The notes under the pieces were generated by a model. The model had not been told where the DNA came from. It ran no database searches and saw only the letters and a program-made list of their open reading frames with translations. Of a stretch of 64,000 bases of DNA, positions 9,698 to 18,712 are shown in pieces. A program made the translations under genes and the position numbers. Each line of letters opens with the position of its first letter. The stretch's first letter is position 1. The DNA is from an uncultured Sulfitobacter sp. (GTDB taxonomy: Bacteria; Pseudomonadota; Alphaproteobacteria; Rhodobacterales; Rhodobacteraceae), in contig CAKZPD010000037.1 of NCBI GenBank assembly GCA_937138475.1, forward strand, positions 1 through 64,000, given 5' to 3'.

Positions 9698-10573
9698 ATG
9701 GAAATCAAGCAAATCGGAATCGTTGGCGCAGGCCAGATGGGCAATGGAATAGCACATGTCATGGCCTTGGCGGGTTATGACGTCTTGCTGAACGATATCA
9801 GCCAGGACGCGCTGAATGCCGCGATGGCGCTGATTGACAAGAACCTGGAACGACAGGTGGCGCGCGGCAAAATCACCGCCGAGGCCCAGGCCAAGGCCAT
9901 CGCGCGGATCAAGACCACACAGGTATTGACCGAGCTTGGCCCCATGGATCTGATCATCGAGGCCGCAACCGAACGCGAAAGCATCAAGGAACAGATTTTT
10001 GATGCGCTGATCCCGCATCTTGCGGCGCATACGATCCTGACCTCGAACACGTCGTCGATCTCGATCACCCGTCTGGCCAGCCGCACGGACCGCCCCGAGA
10101 AATTCATGGGTTTTCATTTCATGAACCCCGTGCCGGTGATGCAGCTGGTTGAGCTGATCCGCGGCATTGCCACCGACGAACCCACCTATGCCGCCTGCAA
10201 GCAAGTGGTGGACAATCTGGGCAAGACGGCCGCCTCGGCCGAGGATTTTCCGGCGTTTATCGTGAATCGAATCCTGATGCCGATGATCAACGAAGCGGTT
10301 TACACGCTTTATGAAGGTGTGGGGAATGTGCAATCAATTGACAGCTCGATGAAGCTGGGGGCAAACCATCCGATGGGCCCGCTTGAGCTGGCCGATTTTA
10401 TCGGGTTGGACACCTGTCTTGCGATTATGAATGTGCTGCATGACGGGTTGGCCGACACCAAGTATCGCCCCTGCCCGCTGTTGACCAAATATGTCGAGGC
10501 CGGTTGGCTGGGCCGCAAGACCCAGCGCGGGTTTTACGATTACCGTGGCGATGTGCCGGTGCCGACACGCTAG
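9698..10573 (+). CDS. hbdA: 3-hydroxybutyryl-CoA dehydrogenase
   Basis: 291 residues. The NAD-binding GAGQMGNGIAH is at 10-20, followed by the conserved SNTSS and HFMNPVPVM segments and the C-terminal helical domain with NHPMGPLELADFIGLD. It interconverts acetoacetyl-CoA and 3-hydroxybutyryl-CoA, linked to butyrate/PHB metabolism and, in this group, to acetyl-CoA assimilation. AAAGG lies before the ATG at 9698. Proximity to etfBA fits acyl-CoA metabolism, though DUF6473 intervenes on the other strand. Confidence 0.95.
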   Translation: MEIKQIGIVGAGQMGNGIAHVMALAGYDVLLNDISQDALNAAMALIDKNLERQVARGKITAEAQAKAIARIKTTQVLTELGPMDLIIEAATERESIKEQIFDALIPHLAAHTILTSNTSSISITRLASRTDRPEKFMGFHFMNPVPVMQLVELIRGIATDEPTYAACKQVVDNLGKTAASAEDFPAFIVNRILMPMINEAVYTLYEGVGNVQSIDSSMKLGANHPMGPLELADFIGLDTCLAIMNVLHDGLADTKYRPCPLLTKYVEAGWLGRKTQRGFYDYRGDVPVPTR

Positions 10574-10630
10574 GCGCAATGCTGGGGCGGTTTAGACAAT
10601 CGCGCCGGCTGGAGCGCGCTGCGGGACGCC

Positions 10631-10665
10631 GGAGCCTCCGGCGGGGATATTTTTGAACAAAAGAA
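10631..10665 (-). repeat. Stop-proximal 35-nt dispersed element, copy 1
   Basis: Read on the minus strand it begins TTCTTTTGTTC and ends CGCCGGAGGCTCC. It starts 11 nt after the stop codon of the acyltransferase gene (10677). The GC-rich end can form a short hairpin. Four near-identical copies lie at 48718, 52005, 58815 and 60758. Confidence 0.9.
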
Positions 10666-10676
10666 ACGGGGCGTGG

Positions 10677-11540
10677 TTAGCCGGCCCCAAGCGCCAGCGT
10701 ATGGGCGCGCAGCCAAGCCATAAAGCCGCGCGGGTCGGCTTGAAGCGCGCGAATTTGCTTTTGGTCGATGGGGTGGCCAACGATGGGGGTCTGGGGTTTG
10801 CCGAAGGCGTGGGCGACCTCGTGTAGCAGCAGGCCCTGACGCAGCATCGGCGAGAGCTTGTTGGCGATCTGATAGGCGCGCGAGTTTTGGCCGGGAAACT
10901 TGATCGGGACAACGGTGGCGCCTGATTTGCGGATCAGCTTGGCGGTGAAGACATTCCATTCGGCCTCGATTGCGGGGCCAAAAAAGGTTTCAGAGGCCGC
11001 CACGACCCCAGAGGGGAACAGCGCCACGACACCGCCGGCCCGGAGGTGCGCCATGGCGTTGGCGCGCATCTCGACGCCTTTGCGTTGGGCGTCAGGGTCG
11101 TGCGGGAAGGGCACCGGGATCATATAGGCGCCTGCCTGCGGATCAATTGCAGTCAAAAGCGAGCGCGTCAAAATGCGATAATCTGGCCGCACGCGGCCAA
11201 TCAGGTCGGCAAAGACCATACCGTCGATCAGGCCATGCGGGTGGTTGGCCACGACGATCACCGGGCCGGTTTGCGGAATACGGGCCAGTTGTTCCGGCGG
11301 CGTCAGCAGGTCAATATCCATCGCATCAAGCGCAGCCCGCCAGAAGGCCTGACCGCGGGGCGCCGGGCCGCGCCGTTCGAAATTCCTGATACGGCGCAAG
11401 ATCGCCAGCTTGCCGGTGCAGGCTTCGATGGCCCGAATCACCGCTGCCTTGAGGGGATCATCAAAGGTCGCCGCATAGGACAGGCTGCGGCGATCGTATT
11501 TGGCGGTTTCGCCTTGATGGTGGCTGTTGTTGTCAGTCAC
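10677..11540 (-). CDS. Lysophospholipid acyltransferase family protein
   Basis: 287 residues. The acyltransferase block I variant NHPHGLIDG and the later FPSG (block III-like) identify the PlsC-related fold. A role in phospholipid or ornithine-lipid acylation at the inner membrane is likely; the exact acceptor is unknown. The GTG start at 11540 follows GAAGG by seven bases; a GTG at 11561 is an alternative. It is the last gene of the minus-strand chvI-to-HPr cluster, 27 nt after the HPr stop, so it could be co-transcribed. Copy 1 of the stop-proximal element follows its stop codon. Confidence 0.88.
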   Translation of the reverse strand: MTDNNSHHQGETAKYDRRSLSYAATFDDPLKAAVIRAIEACTGKLAILRRIRNFERRGPAPRGQAFWRAALDAMDIDLLTPPEQLARIPQTGPVIVVANHPHGLIDGMVFADLIGRVRPDYRILTRSLLTAIDPQAGAYMIPVPFPHDPDAQRKGVEMRANAMAHLRAGGVVALFPSGVVAASETFFGPAIEAEWNVFTAKLIRKSGATVVPIKFPGQNSRAYQIANKLSPMLRQGLLLHEVAHAFGKPQTPIVGHPIDQKQIRALQADPRGFMAWLRAHTLALGAG

Positions 11541-11567
11541 ATCGCTGCCTTCTGCCGCCACAGCGGG

Positions 11568-11837
11568 TTAGTCCTCTTCGCCAAACTTGTCTGCCACCAA
11601 AGCAGTCAGCGCCTGGGCCAGCGCATCGGCGTCCGCGCCAGATGTTTCGATCTGGATCCGGCTGCCCTTGGAGGCGGCAAGCATCAGCAAGCCCATGATG
11701 CTGTCCCCCGAGGCCGACATGCCATCCTTGCGCACTTCGGCGGCGGCGTCAAAGGCCTCGACCACCTCAACCAGCTTTGCCGAGGCGCGGGCATGCAGCC
11801 CTTTTTCGTTCACGATTTCCAATGTGGTCTGTGTCAT
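11568..11837 (-). CDS. ptsH: HPr phosphocarrier protein
   Basis: 89 residues. GLHARASAKL contains the PEP-dependent phosphorylation site His15, and SGDSIMGLLML contains Ser46, the HprK target site. Together with ManX (EIIA) and HprK upstream it forms the regulatory, non-transporting phosphorelay of alphaproteobacteria; enzyme I (PtsP) is not in this window. It follows manX by 15 nt on the same strand. Confidence 0.96.
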   Translation of the reverse strand: MTQTTLEIVNEKGLHARASAKLVEVVEAFDAAAEVRKDGMSASGDSIMGLLMLAASKGSRIQIETSGADADALAQALTALVADKFGEED

Positions 11838-11852
11838 AAAAATAGTCTTGCC

Positions 11853-12248
11853 TTAATCTTCTGAACGAATGTTCTGGCTGTCGATGTATTTTTTACCCGC
11901 TTCTAACGCCGCGCGCACGGCGTCAGGCACGGATTTATTGCGGCTTTTTGCCAATTTGATCAGCATCGGCAGGTTGGCGCCATATAAAATCCGCCGGTTT
12001 TCCGGCTTGCAGGCCAGCAGGCTGAGGTTCGAAGGCGAGCCGCCGAACAGATCTGTCACCACGACGACGCCTTCGCCCTTGTCGACAGCATCAGCGGCCT
12101 GACATATCTCGCGCTCTTTGTCGGCGCGATTGTGGTCAGCCTTGATCGAGATCGCCTGAATCCCCGGCTGTGCGCCGACCACATGTTCAATCGCGGCAAG
12201 ATATTCCGCCGCCAGGCCGCCATGCGCCACTATCACGATACCGATCAC
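11853..12248 (-). CDS. manX: PTS mannose-type EIIA component
   Basis: 131 residues, a single EIIA-Man domain. It starts MIGIVIVAHGG with phosphoryl-accepting His9, and carries the VVVTDLFGGSPSN segment. No EIIB/C/D transport domains are nearby, so it is probably the terminal acceptor of a regulatory phosphorelay, not a sugar transporter. It is packed between rapZ (3 nt) and ptsH (15 nt). Confidence 0.95.
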   Translation of the reverse strand: MIGIVIVAHGGLAAEYLAAIEHVVGAQPGIQAISIKADHNRADKEREICQAADAVDKGEGVVVVTDLFGGSPSNLSLLACKPENRRILYGANLPMLIKLAKSRNKSVPDAVRAALEAGKKYIDSQNIRSED

Positions 12249-12251
12249 GGA

Positions 12252-13133
12252 TTACGGCCCTTCCTGTTTGCGGCGATCCAGTTCCCTGTGCCTTATTGAC
12301 ACCTGCCAGCCTTGTTTCGCAAGTCGCAAAGCATGATCTTGGGCCATTACAACCGAGCGATGCTGCCCGCCGGTACACCCAAAGGCGATGGAAAGATGCG
12401 ATTTTCCCTCTTGGCGATAGTTGGGCAGCAACAGCAAAGAAAGGCCGGCAACCTTGTCGGCGAATTCAGCAAACCGCGGGTCTGCCTGCACATGGTCGCG
12501 GACCTTTGCGTCGGTGCCATCCAGGGCCCGCAGATCCGGCACCCAATAGGGATTGATCAAAAAGCGACAGTCAAACACCATATCGACACTGCGTGGCAGG
12601 CCACGTTTATAGGAAAACGACTGCACCGAGATCGCTAGATGATGCAGGCCATCAGGGGCAAACCATTGTTCGACCTCGCTGCGCAGCTGGTGGATATTCA
12701 GGTCACTGGTGGTGATCAGAACATCGGCGCGCGCCCGCAACGGCGCCAGGATTTCAAGCTCTCGGGTGATGCCGTCAATCGGGCTGTCGCTTTGCGCCAA
12801 AGGGTGGCGGCGGCGGGTTTCCGAATAGCGGCGCAACAACACATCCGTGCTGCAATCAAGGTACAGCAGCTCGGCGGTGACGCCATCCTGGCCGGCCAGC
12901 TGCCCCAAAAGATCGCTGACCCCCTGGCAGGAAAAATCGCGGTTGCGCGGATCAATGCCCAGCGCCATGGGCCGGTCTTGCCCCTCAAGCAGGCCGGGCA
13001 AAAGCCGCAGCGGCAGGTTGTCGATCGCCTCAAAGCCGGCATCCTCAAGCACCGCAAGTGCGCTGGATCGCCCGGCGCCGGCGGGGCCGGTGACAAGAAC
13101 GATACGTCGGGTCGATGGGGCTTGGATGGTCAT
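12252..13133 (-). CDS. rapZ: RNase adapter / nucleotide-binding protein RapZ
   Basis: 293 residues. The Walker A GPAGAGRS is at 16-23, and the C-terminal domain has the conserved FGCTGGQHRSV segment. In enterics RapZ guides RNase E to the sRNA GlmZ; in alphaproteobacteria it is regularly encoded with HprK and PTS relay genes, but its RNA target is not established. The start overlaps the hprK stop by four bases (ATGA), showing translational coupling. Confidence 0.95.
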   Translation of the reverse strand: MTIQAPSTRRIVLVTGPAGAGRSSALAVLEDAGFEAIDNLPLRLLPGLLEGQDRPMALGIDPRNRDFSCQGVSDLLGQLAGQDGVTAELLYLDCSTDVLLRRYSETRRRHPLAQSDSPIDGITRELEILAPLRARADVLITTSDLNIHQLRSEVEQWFAPDGLHHLAISVQSFSYKRGLPRSVDMVFDCRFLINPYWVPDLRALDGTDAKVRDHVQADPRFAEFADKVAGLSLLLLPNYRQEGKSHLSIAFGCTGGQHRSVVMAQDHALRLAKQGWQVSIRHRELDRRKQEGP

Positions 13134-13555
13134 GACAGCACCTTTGGTCCTGCCTTAAGATATTGCAAAATCGCTGCGGCGAAATACGGGCTATCCACTT
13201 TGTGAAGACAAGGGATATCGCAGCCCAAAAACGGCACATGGCGGGGGTCGGGCAAACGACGGGTTTCTGTCTGGTCCAGATCAACACACAGCGCCACGCG
13301 CGCCTGCGGCAGATGGGCCGCCCGCAGCAGGCCGACGCCGCGCGCTTCGATCATCCCGGCGATGGCCGGCGGCGGCGCGGCCCACAGCCCGCCCGGCCCC
13401 GCAGTCAGCACCGTGCGATCATCGCTGACCAAATCGGCGCCCAGCGCCATCAGCGCCAGCGCCAGCCCGGATTTCCCCCGGCCCGAGGCCCCAAGGATCA
13501 GCGCGCCCTTCCCCTGCCACGCGACGGTGGTGGCGTGGATTGTCTGATCGGTCAT
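13130..13555 (-). CDS. hprK: HPr kinase/phosphorylase, short alphaproteobacterial form
   Basis: 141 residues, containing only the C-terminal catalytic domain of the Gram-positive enzyme, which is the usual size in alphaproteobacteria. The P-loop GASGRGKS is at 22-29. It should phosphorylate HPr on Ser46. It overlaps both rapZ and chvG by four bases, placing it in a tightly coupled operon. Confidence 0.93.
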   Translation of the reverse strand: MTDQTIHATTVAWQGKGALILGASGRGKSGLALALMALGADLVSDDRTVLTAGPGGLWAAPPPAIAGMIEARGVGLLRAAHLPQARVALCVDLDQTETRRLPDPRHVPFLGCDIPCLHKVDSPYFAAAILQYLKAGPKVLS

Positions 13556-14595
13556 GTCGCCAGCCCGACGACAAAGCGCGCCCCCAACGGCTCAGATGTC
13601 ACATCTGCGGCGGTCGGGCGGATATTTTCCGCCCAGATGACCCCGCCGTGGGCTTCGATGATCTGCTTGGAAATCGCCAGACCCAGGCCCGAATTATCGC
13701 CGAAATGCGCATCGGGGCGCTGCGAATAGAACCGCTTGAATATCTTTTTCAGCGCCTGCTCGGGCACGCCCGGACCTGTATCTTCGACCACCACCAACAC
13801 CCTGTTTTCCCGTTTTCGCACCCAGATTCGGATCGCATCCCCATCTTCGCAAAACGACAGCGCGTTCTCAATCAGGTTCACGAAGACCTGCGCCAGACGC
13901 GCCTCAAGCCCGTGGATCATGATCGCCTGCGGCGGAAAATCTGACACGATTTCAACACCCTTTACATCAGCCCCTTCGGCAAGATGGTCGGTCAGCTTGC
14001 GCAAGGTGGTGCAAACATCAAACGACCGCTGCGCCTCGCGGACCAATTCGCTGTCAAGCCGCGAGGCGTTCGAGATATCACTGACCAAACGATCCAGACG
14101 CCGCACATCATGGTCGATCACTGCCAAAAGCTTCTGGCGTTGATCGGCGCGCTGCACCACCTGCAATGTCCCCACTGCGGCGCGCAGCGATGCCAGCGGG
14201 TTCTTGATTTCATGGGCGACATCGGCGGCAAACTGTTCGTTGCCGTCTATCCGGCTATACAGCGCCTGGATCATCCCATGCAGCGCGCCGCTAAGCTTGC
14301 CGATTTCATCCAGACGCCCGGTCAGATCGGGGATCTGCACCCGTGCGCTGGCCCCGTCCCCGCGGGGTTCAAGCGCCCGCACCAGCCGCGCCAACGGGCT
14401 GGCAATGGTCGCCGCCAAGACCCAGCTCAGCCCCAGCGACACAAGGCTGGCAAGCCCGAACATATAGACCACGCGCACCCCCGCCAACGCCGGCGTATTC
14501 AGAAACAACAACCCGGCCACCAACAGATTCAGCGCCACAATATTCAATGTCACGATCTTGCGCGCCAAAGCAGATCGCCACAGCCCCATCATCAT
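13552..14595 (-). CDS. chvG: ChvG-type sensor histidine kinase lacking its periplasmic sensor domain
   Basis: 347 residues. Order: TM1 (about 14-33), an eight-residue linker, TM2 (about 42-64), HAMP linker, HisKA with the phospho-accepting His128 in DVAHEIKNPLASL, then the HATPase domain with NLIENAL, DTGPG and SGLGLAI. ChvG proteins I know are roughly 550-600 residues, with a large periplasmic stimulus-sensing domain between TM1 and TM2; here that domain is absent with the frame intact. The partner ChvI lies three bases upstream. Three ATGs in a row (14595, 14592, 14589) follow TAAGGA; the third has the best spacing. The kinase may sense through the membrane or have altered signalling. Confidence 0.9.
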   Translation of the reverse strand: MMMGLWRSALARKIVTLNIVALNLLVAGLLFLNTPALAGVRVVYMFGLASLVSLGLSWVLAATIASPLARLVRALEPRGDGASARVQIPDLTGRLDEIGKLSGALHGMIQALYSRIDGNEQFAADVAHEIKNPLASLRAAVGTLQVVQRADQRQKLLAVIDHDVRRLDRLVSDISNASRLDSELVREAQRSFDVCTTLRKLTDHLAEGADVKGVEIVSDFPPQAIMIHGLEARLAQVFVNLIENALSFCEDGDAIRIWVRKRENRVLVVVEDTGPGVPEQALKKIFKRFYSQRPDAHFGDNSGLGLAISKQIIEAHGGVIWAENIRPTAADVTSEPLGARFVVGLAT

Positions 14596-14598
14596 TCC

Positions 14599-15297
14599 TT
14601 ACGTTTCATTATAGCGATAGCCGATGCCATACAGCGTCTCGATCGCCGAGAATTCAGGGTCGGCGCCGCGCATCTTTTTGCGCAGCCGCTTGATATGGCT
14701 GTCGATGGTCCGGTCATCCACATAGACCTGTTCGTCATAGGCCACATCCATCAGCTGATCGCGCGATTTGACGAAACCGGGCCGTTGGGCCAACGTCTGC
14801 AACAGCAGGAATTCAGTCACGGTCAGGGAAACATCCCGGCCCTTCCAGCTGACCAGATGGCGCATCGGATCCATCTGCAAGGGGCCGCGTTCAATCAACT
14901 GGGCGGTCGCCTCCTCGGTTTGGTCGTCGGTCACGGCCTCTTGCCGGCGCAACACCGCGCGAATACGTTCAACCAGCAGGCGCTGGGAAAACGGTTTCTT
15001 GATGTAATCATCCGCCCCCATGCGCAGGCCCATGATCTCGTCTATTTCATCGTCCTTCGAGGTCAAAAAGATCACCGGCATCATGGTTTTCATCCGCAGC
15101 CGATGCAGCAGGTCCATCCCGTCCAGGCGCGGCATCTTAAGGTCGAGCACCGCCAGATCCGGCAGCCGCCGGCCAAATGCCTCAAGCGCCGCCTGCCCGT
15201 CGTTATATGTTTCCACCTCAAACCCCTCGGCCTCAAGCATCATCGACACCGAGGTCAGAATATTGCGATCATCATCAACCAACGCGATCTTGGACAT
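14599..15297 (-). CDS. chvI: Two-component response regulator ChvI
   Basis: 232 residues: receiver domain with the acidic cluster VDDD (7-10) and phospho-accepting Asp52 in LDLKMP, then an OmpR/PhoB-type winged helix ending in [12 protein letters not shown]. The ATG at 15297 follows AAGGGG; an upstream in-frame start would add nine residues. It heads the minus-strand cluster chvI-chvG-hprK-rapZ-manX-ptsH and faces pckA across 263 nt. In Agrobacterium and Sinorhizobium ChvI controls envelope, acid-response and central carbon genes, including pckA in Agrobacterium; the same link here is inference. Confidence 0.96.
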   Translation of the reverse strand: MSKIALVDDDRNILTSVSMMLEAEGFEVETYNDGQAALEAFGRRLPDLAVLDLKMPRLDGMDLLHRLRMKTMMPVIFLTSKDDEIDEIMGLRMGADDYIKKPFSQRLLVERIRAVLRRQEAVTDDQTEEATAQLIERGPLQMDPMRHLVSWKGRDVSLTVTEFLLLQTLAQRPGFVKSRDQLMDVAYDEQVYVDDRTIDSHIKRLRKKMRGADPEFSAIETLYGIGYRYNET

Positions 15298-15560
15298 GCG
15301 ATTACCCCTTGGCGCGCGAATCATCGCGCTGCGACAGGGGTATTTGGGCCATAACTTGATTACGATTGGCTAAATCCCGTGCAGATCCGCCACGCCCGGC
15401 GGCATCAATCTGGTAAAGTTTCCGGTGATGGCGCTAACTGTGCCAAAGCGTCCTGTTCCTTCCTTGAACCCTCATGTTAAGAGACATCCATCACAATCTC
15501 CGGGCGCGACCCCGCCCGGTTTTCGACATGGTCCGGCATGGGCAAACAGGAGACACCTAC

Positions 15561-17159
15561 ATGACACTAGGACGGGTAAACCCAAAATTCCGATTGGAAG
15601 ACCAAGGAATTAGCGGGCTGGGCAATGTCTATTACAACCTGATCGAGCCGGCGCTGATCGAGACCGCCCTCAAGCGCGAGGAAGGCACCCTGGGCAAAGG
15701 CGGTGCGTTCCTGGTGACCACGGGCAAGTTCACCGGACGGTCGCCCAAGGATAAACATGTTGTCAAAACCGACAGCGTTACCGATACCATCTGGTGGGAA
15801 AACAACGCGGAAATGTCGCCGCAGGGCTTTGACAACCTGCTTGAGGACATGCTCAAGCATATGGAAGGGCGCGATTATTTCGTCCAGGATCTGACCGGCG
15901 GCGCCGATGCAAAACACGCGATCAACGTGCGCATGGTAACCGAACTGGCCTGGCACGCGCTGTTCATCCGCACCATGCTGCGCCGCCCCGACGCGGAAGA
16001 CCTGCAAGACTTTATCGCCGATTTCACCGTCATCAACTGCCCCAGCTTTCAGGCCGACCCGGCCCGCCACGACTGCCGCAGCGAAACCGTCATCGCGATG
16101 AATTTCGACAAGAAGATGATCCTGATCGGCGGCACCGAATATGCCGGCGAAAACAAGAAATCGGTCTTTACCCTGCTGAATTATCTGTTGCCGGAAAAAG
16201 GCGTCATGCCGATGCATTGTTCGGCCAACCACGCCAATGGCAATCCGGTCGACACCGCCGTGTTCTTTGGCCTGTCGGGCACCGGCAAGACCACGCTGTC
16301 GGCCGACCCGGCGCGCACCTTGATCGGCGATGACGAACATGGCTGGTCTGACACCGGCACCTTCAACTTTGAGGGCGGCTGCTATGCCAAGACCATCAAC
16401 CTAAGCCCCGAGGCGGAACCAGAGATCTATGCCACCACCGAAAAATTCGGCACGGTCATCGAAAACATGGTGTTTGACCCCGAAACAAAAGAGCTGGACT
16501 TTGACGACGACAGCCTGACAGCCAACATGCGCTGCGCCTATCCGCTGCATTATATCTCGAATGCGTCGACCAGCGCCCTGGGCGGCCACCCCAAGAACAT
16601 CATCATGCTGACCTGCGATGCCTTTGGCGTTCTGCCTCCGATTTCGCGGCTGACGCCCGCGCAGGCGATGTATCATTTCCTGTCGGGGTTCACCTCAAAG
16701 GTTGCCGGAACCGAGCGGGGCGTGACCGAACCCGAGCCAACCTTTTCGACCTGTTTCGGCGCCCCCTTCATGCCGCGCCGCCCCGAGGTCTATGGCAACC
16801 TTCTGCGCGAGAAAATCGCCGCCCATGGCGCGACCTGCTGGTTGGTCAACACCGGCTGGACCGGGGGCGCCTATGGCACCGGCAGCCGGATGCCGATCAA
16901 GGCGACGCGCGGCCTTTTGACGGCGGCGCTCGATGGATCTTTGGCCAATACGGAATTCCGCAAAGACCCCAATTTTGGCTTTGACGTCCCGGTGGATGTC
17001 CAGGGCGTGCCCAGCATCCTTCTGGACCCGCGCCGCACTTGGGACAACCCCGAGGCCTATGACCGTCAGGCACAAAAGCTGGTCAAGATGTTCTCGGATA
17101 ATTTTGAGCAATATCTGCCGTTTATCGACGATGACGTGCGCGCCGCGGCCATCGGCTAA
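15561..17159 (+). CDS. pckA: Phosphoenolpyruvate carboxykinase (ATP)
   Basis: 532 residues. The phosphate-binding loop [11 protein letters not shown] begins at residue 237, and RSPKDKHVV and the GDDEHGW segment are typical of the ATP-dependent family. It converts oxaloacetate to PEP, the entry step of gluconeogenesis. CAGGAGAC precedes the ATG at 15561. The 263 nt between chvI and pckA must hold both promoters; I see no clear palindrome there. The adjacent ChvGI/PTS cluster suggests regulation by carbon and envelope state. Confidence 0.97.
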   Translation: MTLGRVNPKFRLEDQGISGLGNVYYNLIEPALIETALKREEGTLGKGGAFLVTTGKFTGRSPKDKHVVKTDSVTDTIWWENNAEMSPQGFDNLLEDMLKHMEGRDYFVQDLTGGADAKHAINVRMVTELAWHALFIRTMLRRPDAEDLQDFIADFTVINCPSFQADPARHDCRSETVIAMNFDKKMILIGGTEYAGENKKSVFTLLNYLLPEKGVMPMHCSANHANGNPVDTAVFFGLSGTGKTTLSADPARTLIGDDEHGWSDTGTFNFEGGCYAKTINLSPEAEPEIYATTEKFGTVIENMVFDPETKELDFDDDSLTANMRCAYPLHYISNASTSALGGHPKNIIMLTCDAFGVLPPISRLTPAQAMYHFLSGFTSKVAGTERGVTEPEPTFSTCFGAPFMPRRPEVYGNLLREKIAAHGATCWLVNTGWTGGAYGTGSRMPIKATRGLLTAALDGSLANTEFRKDPNFGFDVPVDVQGVPSILLDPRRTWDNPEAYDRQAQKLVKMFSDNFEQYLPFIDDDVRAAAIG

Positions 17160-17166
17160 GGCTAAG

Positions 17167-17211
17167 GGGCGGTCAGGGGGCGCGCGGTTTTGCGTGTGCA
17201 TCTGGCCGCCC
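17167..17211 (+). terminator. Possible stem-loop terminator after pckA
   Basis: GGGCGGTCAG (17167-17176) pairs with CTGGCCGCCC (17202-17211) with one wobble and a 25-nt loop. No T-run follows, so it is only a weak candidate. Confidence 0.3.
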
Positions 17212-17291
17212 GCATCCTGCCCGGCCCATAGGCGCGCCGCGCGGCCCTGGCGCCCTGTATGGGGCGTTCCATATCAGACATGACAGACAGA

Positions 17292-18200
17292 TCAGGCGGT
17301 AAGATCTTCGTTCGGCATCACGAATTTATCCGCCATCCGCAGCACCATATTCCGCGACAGCCCGTCAATCGACACATCGTGACAACGATCGACAAAGGCG
17401 GAAATCGCCGGGGTATCATCGGCCAACCGCACCCCAACCAACAACCGCTGATAACTGACCGGGAAAATCTGGCCGCCTGTTTCTTGGGCCTGATAGGTCG
17501 ACACATGATCAAGCCGCAAATCCTGCGCCTGATGGATTTCCAGATAGGGCAGCATCAGCAGACTGGCGAACCCATCGCTCAGCGGCATCTGCTCAAGCGT
17601 TTTGCCAATGCTGCTGCGCGCCTCGGCCCAACCGAACCAGCTGGCAAATGCGGATTTTTCGCCCACTTCGACGCACAGCCAATGATCCCCCTGCCGCCGG
17701 AACACCATCCCATAGGGGCGCACTGCGGCAAAGTTGGGATCTTCCAGCGCGCCATGCGCCTGGCCCCAGGCCTGAGCGGCTTGCTGGGCCATCTTGCGCT
17801 CAGACAGCCACATCTCGCCCAGGGGCTTTTGCTGCTGCCAATAGCCAAATTCGTTGGGCATGATCCGGTGGACCCATTGCAGCCCCTTTGAATCGCGCAA
17901 CCCCCCCGCCAGCCAGGCATTGCCCCGCGCCAAAATATCCACCGCATCAGGCAACGCACGGGCGCCTGCCTCGGTCAGGGAATATTGGCGGTCTTCGATC
18001 TGAAACAGTGGCTCGCCCTTGATGGCCTCCAACAGATCGATATGGCGGCGCAGGGTCTGGCGCGTCGATCCCAGCTCTTTCATGGCGTGGCTCAGGTTCA
18101 GCGTCCGCGCCAAAGTCGTGAAAGACCGCAGCATCCCATGCAAAATCGCATGTTGATCGCCGGCCGTTTCTGCAACCGCATTGTTGGGGGGTGAGCTCAT
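17292..18200 (-). CDS. LysR-like transcriptional regulator with atypical C-terminal domain
   Basis: 302 residues from the ATG at 18200. The N-terminus is a winged helix of LysR type (LSHAMKELGSTRQTLRRHIDLLE, then EPLFQIEDRQYSLTEAGARAL). The remaining 200 residues, rich in Trp and Gln, do not read like the usual two-lobed LysR effector domain. In-frame starts at 18227 and 18230 exist, but they fall inside an 11-bp direct repeat that looks like an operator, and none has a clear ribosome site. It is divergent from an XRE protein. The regulated genes are unknown. Confidence 0.7.
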   Translation of the reverse strand: MSSPPNNAVAETAGDQHAILHGMLRSFTTLARTLNLSHAMKELGSTRQTLRRHIDLLEAIKGEPLFQIEDRQYSLTEAGARALPDAVDILARGNAWLAGGLRDSKGLQWVHRIMPNEFGYWQQQKPLGEMWLSERKMAQQAAQAWGQAHGALEDPNFAAVRPYGMVFRRQGDHWLCVEVGEKSAFASWFGWAEARSSIGKTLEQMPLSDGFASLLMLPYLEIHQAQDLRLDHVSTYQAQETGGQIFPVSYQRLLVGVRLADDTPAISAFVDRCHDVSIDGLSRNMVLRMADKFVMPNEDLTA

Positions 18201-18221
18201 GTCGCGAACAGTAAGTAAATC

Positions 18222-18254
18222 ATACATCAATGCAATATAAATAATACATCAATG
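18222..18254. promoter_or_regulatory. 11-bp direct repeat in divergent promoter region
   Basis: ATACATCAATG occurs at 18222-18232 and again at 18244-18254, 22 bp apart, about two helical turns. The surrounding 100 bp are very AT-rich compared with the window. It lies between the LysR-like gene and the XRE gene, so it may be an operator for one of them. Confidence 0.6.
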
Positions 18255-18349
18255 TTAATTTTTTGTGCAGATTTTAGAAATTTATATGCAATTGATCGGA
18301 TGGTTGCCATTTGCGACCAATGGGGCTCCAACACAGAGGTAAAAACAAA

Positions 18350-18712
18350 ATGAGCCACCCCGTAGATATCCACGTCGGCAAAAAACTAAAAGAGCTCAGG
18401 ACCCTTCGGCGCCTGTCTCAGACCGATGTCGGCCGCAAGCTTAATCTGTCGTTTCAGCAAATCCAGAAATACGAAATTGGCGCCAACCGCATCGCCGCCA
18501 GCCGTCTTTACGAGCTGTCCTCGGCACTTGATGTGCCTGCGGCCTATTTCTTTGAAGGGCTGGAAGCGGCGAATGATGTCAACGCCCCGACCGATCCCGG
18601 CATCGACATCGTGCGCGCCCTTTCAAATATATCCGATGACAACATTAAAACCCGCATTGCCACGCTGATCGAAGATATCGCCGGCGTAACCGTAGCGCGA
18701 AAACGGGCCTAG
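18350..18712 (+). CDS. XRE-family helix-turn-helix regulator
   Basis: 120 residues. An N-terminal Cro/CI-type HTH spans about 10-65 (KLKELRTLRRLSQTDVG, then LSFQQIQKYEIGANRIAASRL). The tail is acidic and helical. Alphaproteobacteria carry several such short regulators; targets are unknown. GAGGTAAAAAC before the ATG at 18350 supports the start. The stop codon shares a CTAG tetranucleotide with the stop of the convergent TauE/SafE gene. Confidence 0.85.
   Translation: MSHPVDIHVGKKLKELRTLRRLSQTDVGRKLNLSFQQIQKYEIGANRIAASRLYELSSALDVPAAYFFEGLEAANDVNAPTDPGIDIVRALSNISDDNIKTRIATLIEDIAGVTVARKRA

Noticed and set aside
13984..15354. 456-codon open frame on the plus strand opposite chvG/chvI
   Set aside because: Antisense shadow in GC-rich DNA; His/Gln/Arg-rich translation without domains, while the opposite strand encodes clear ChvGI proteins.
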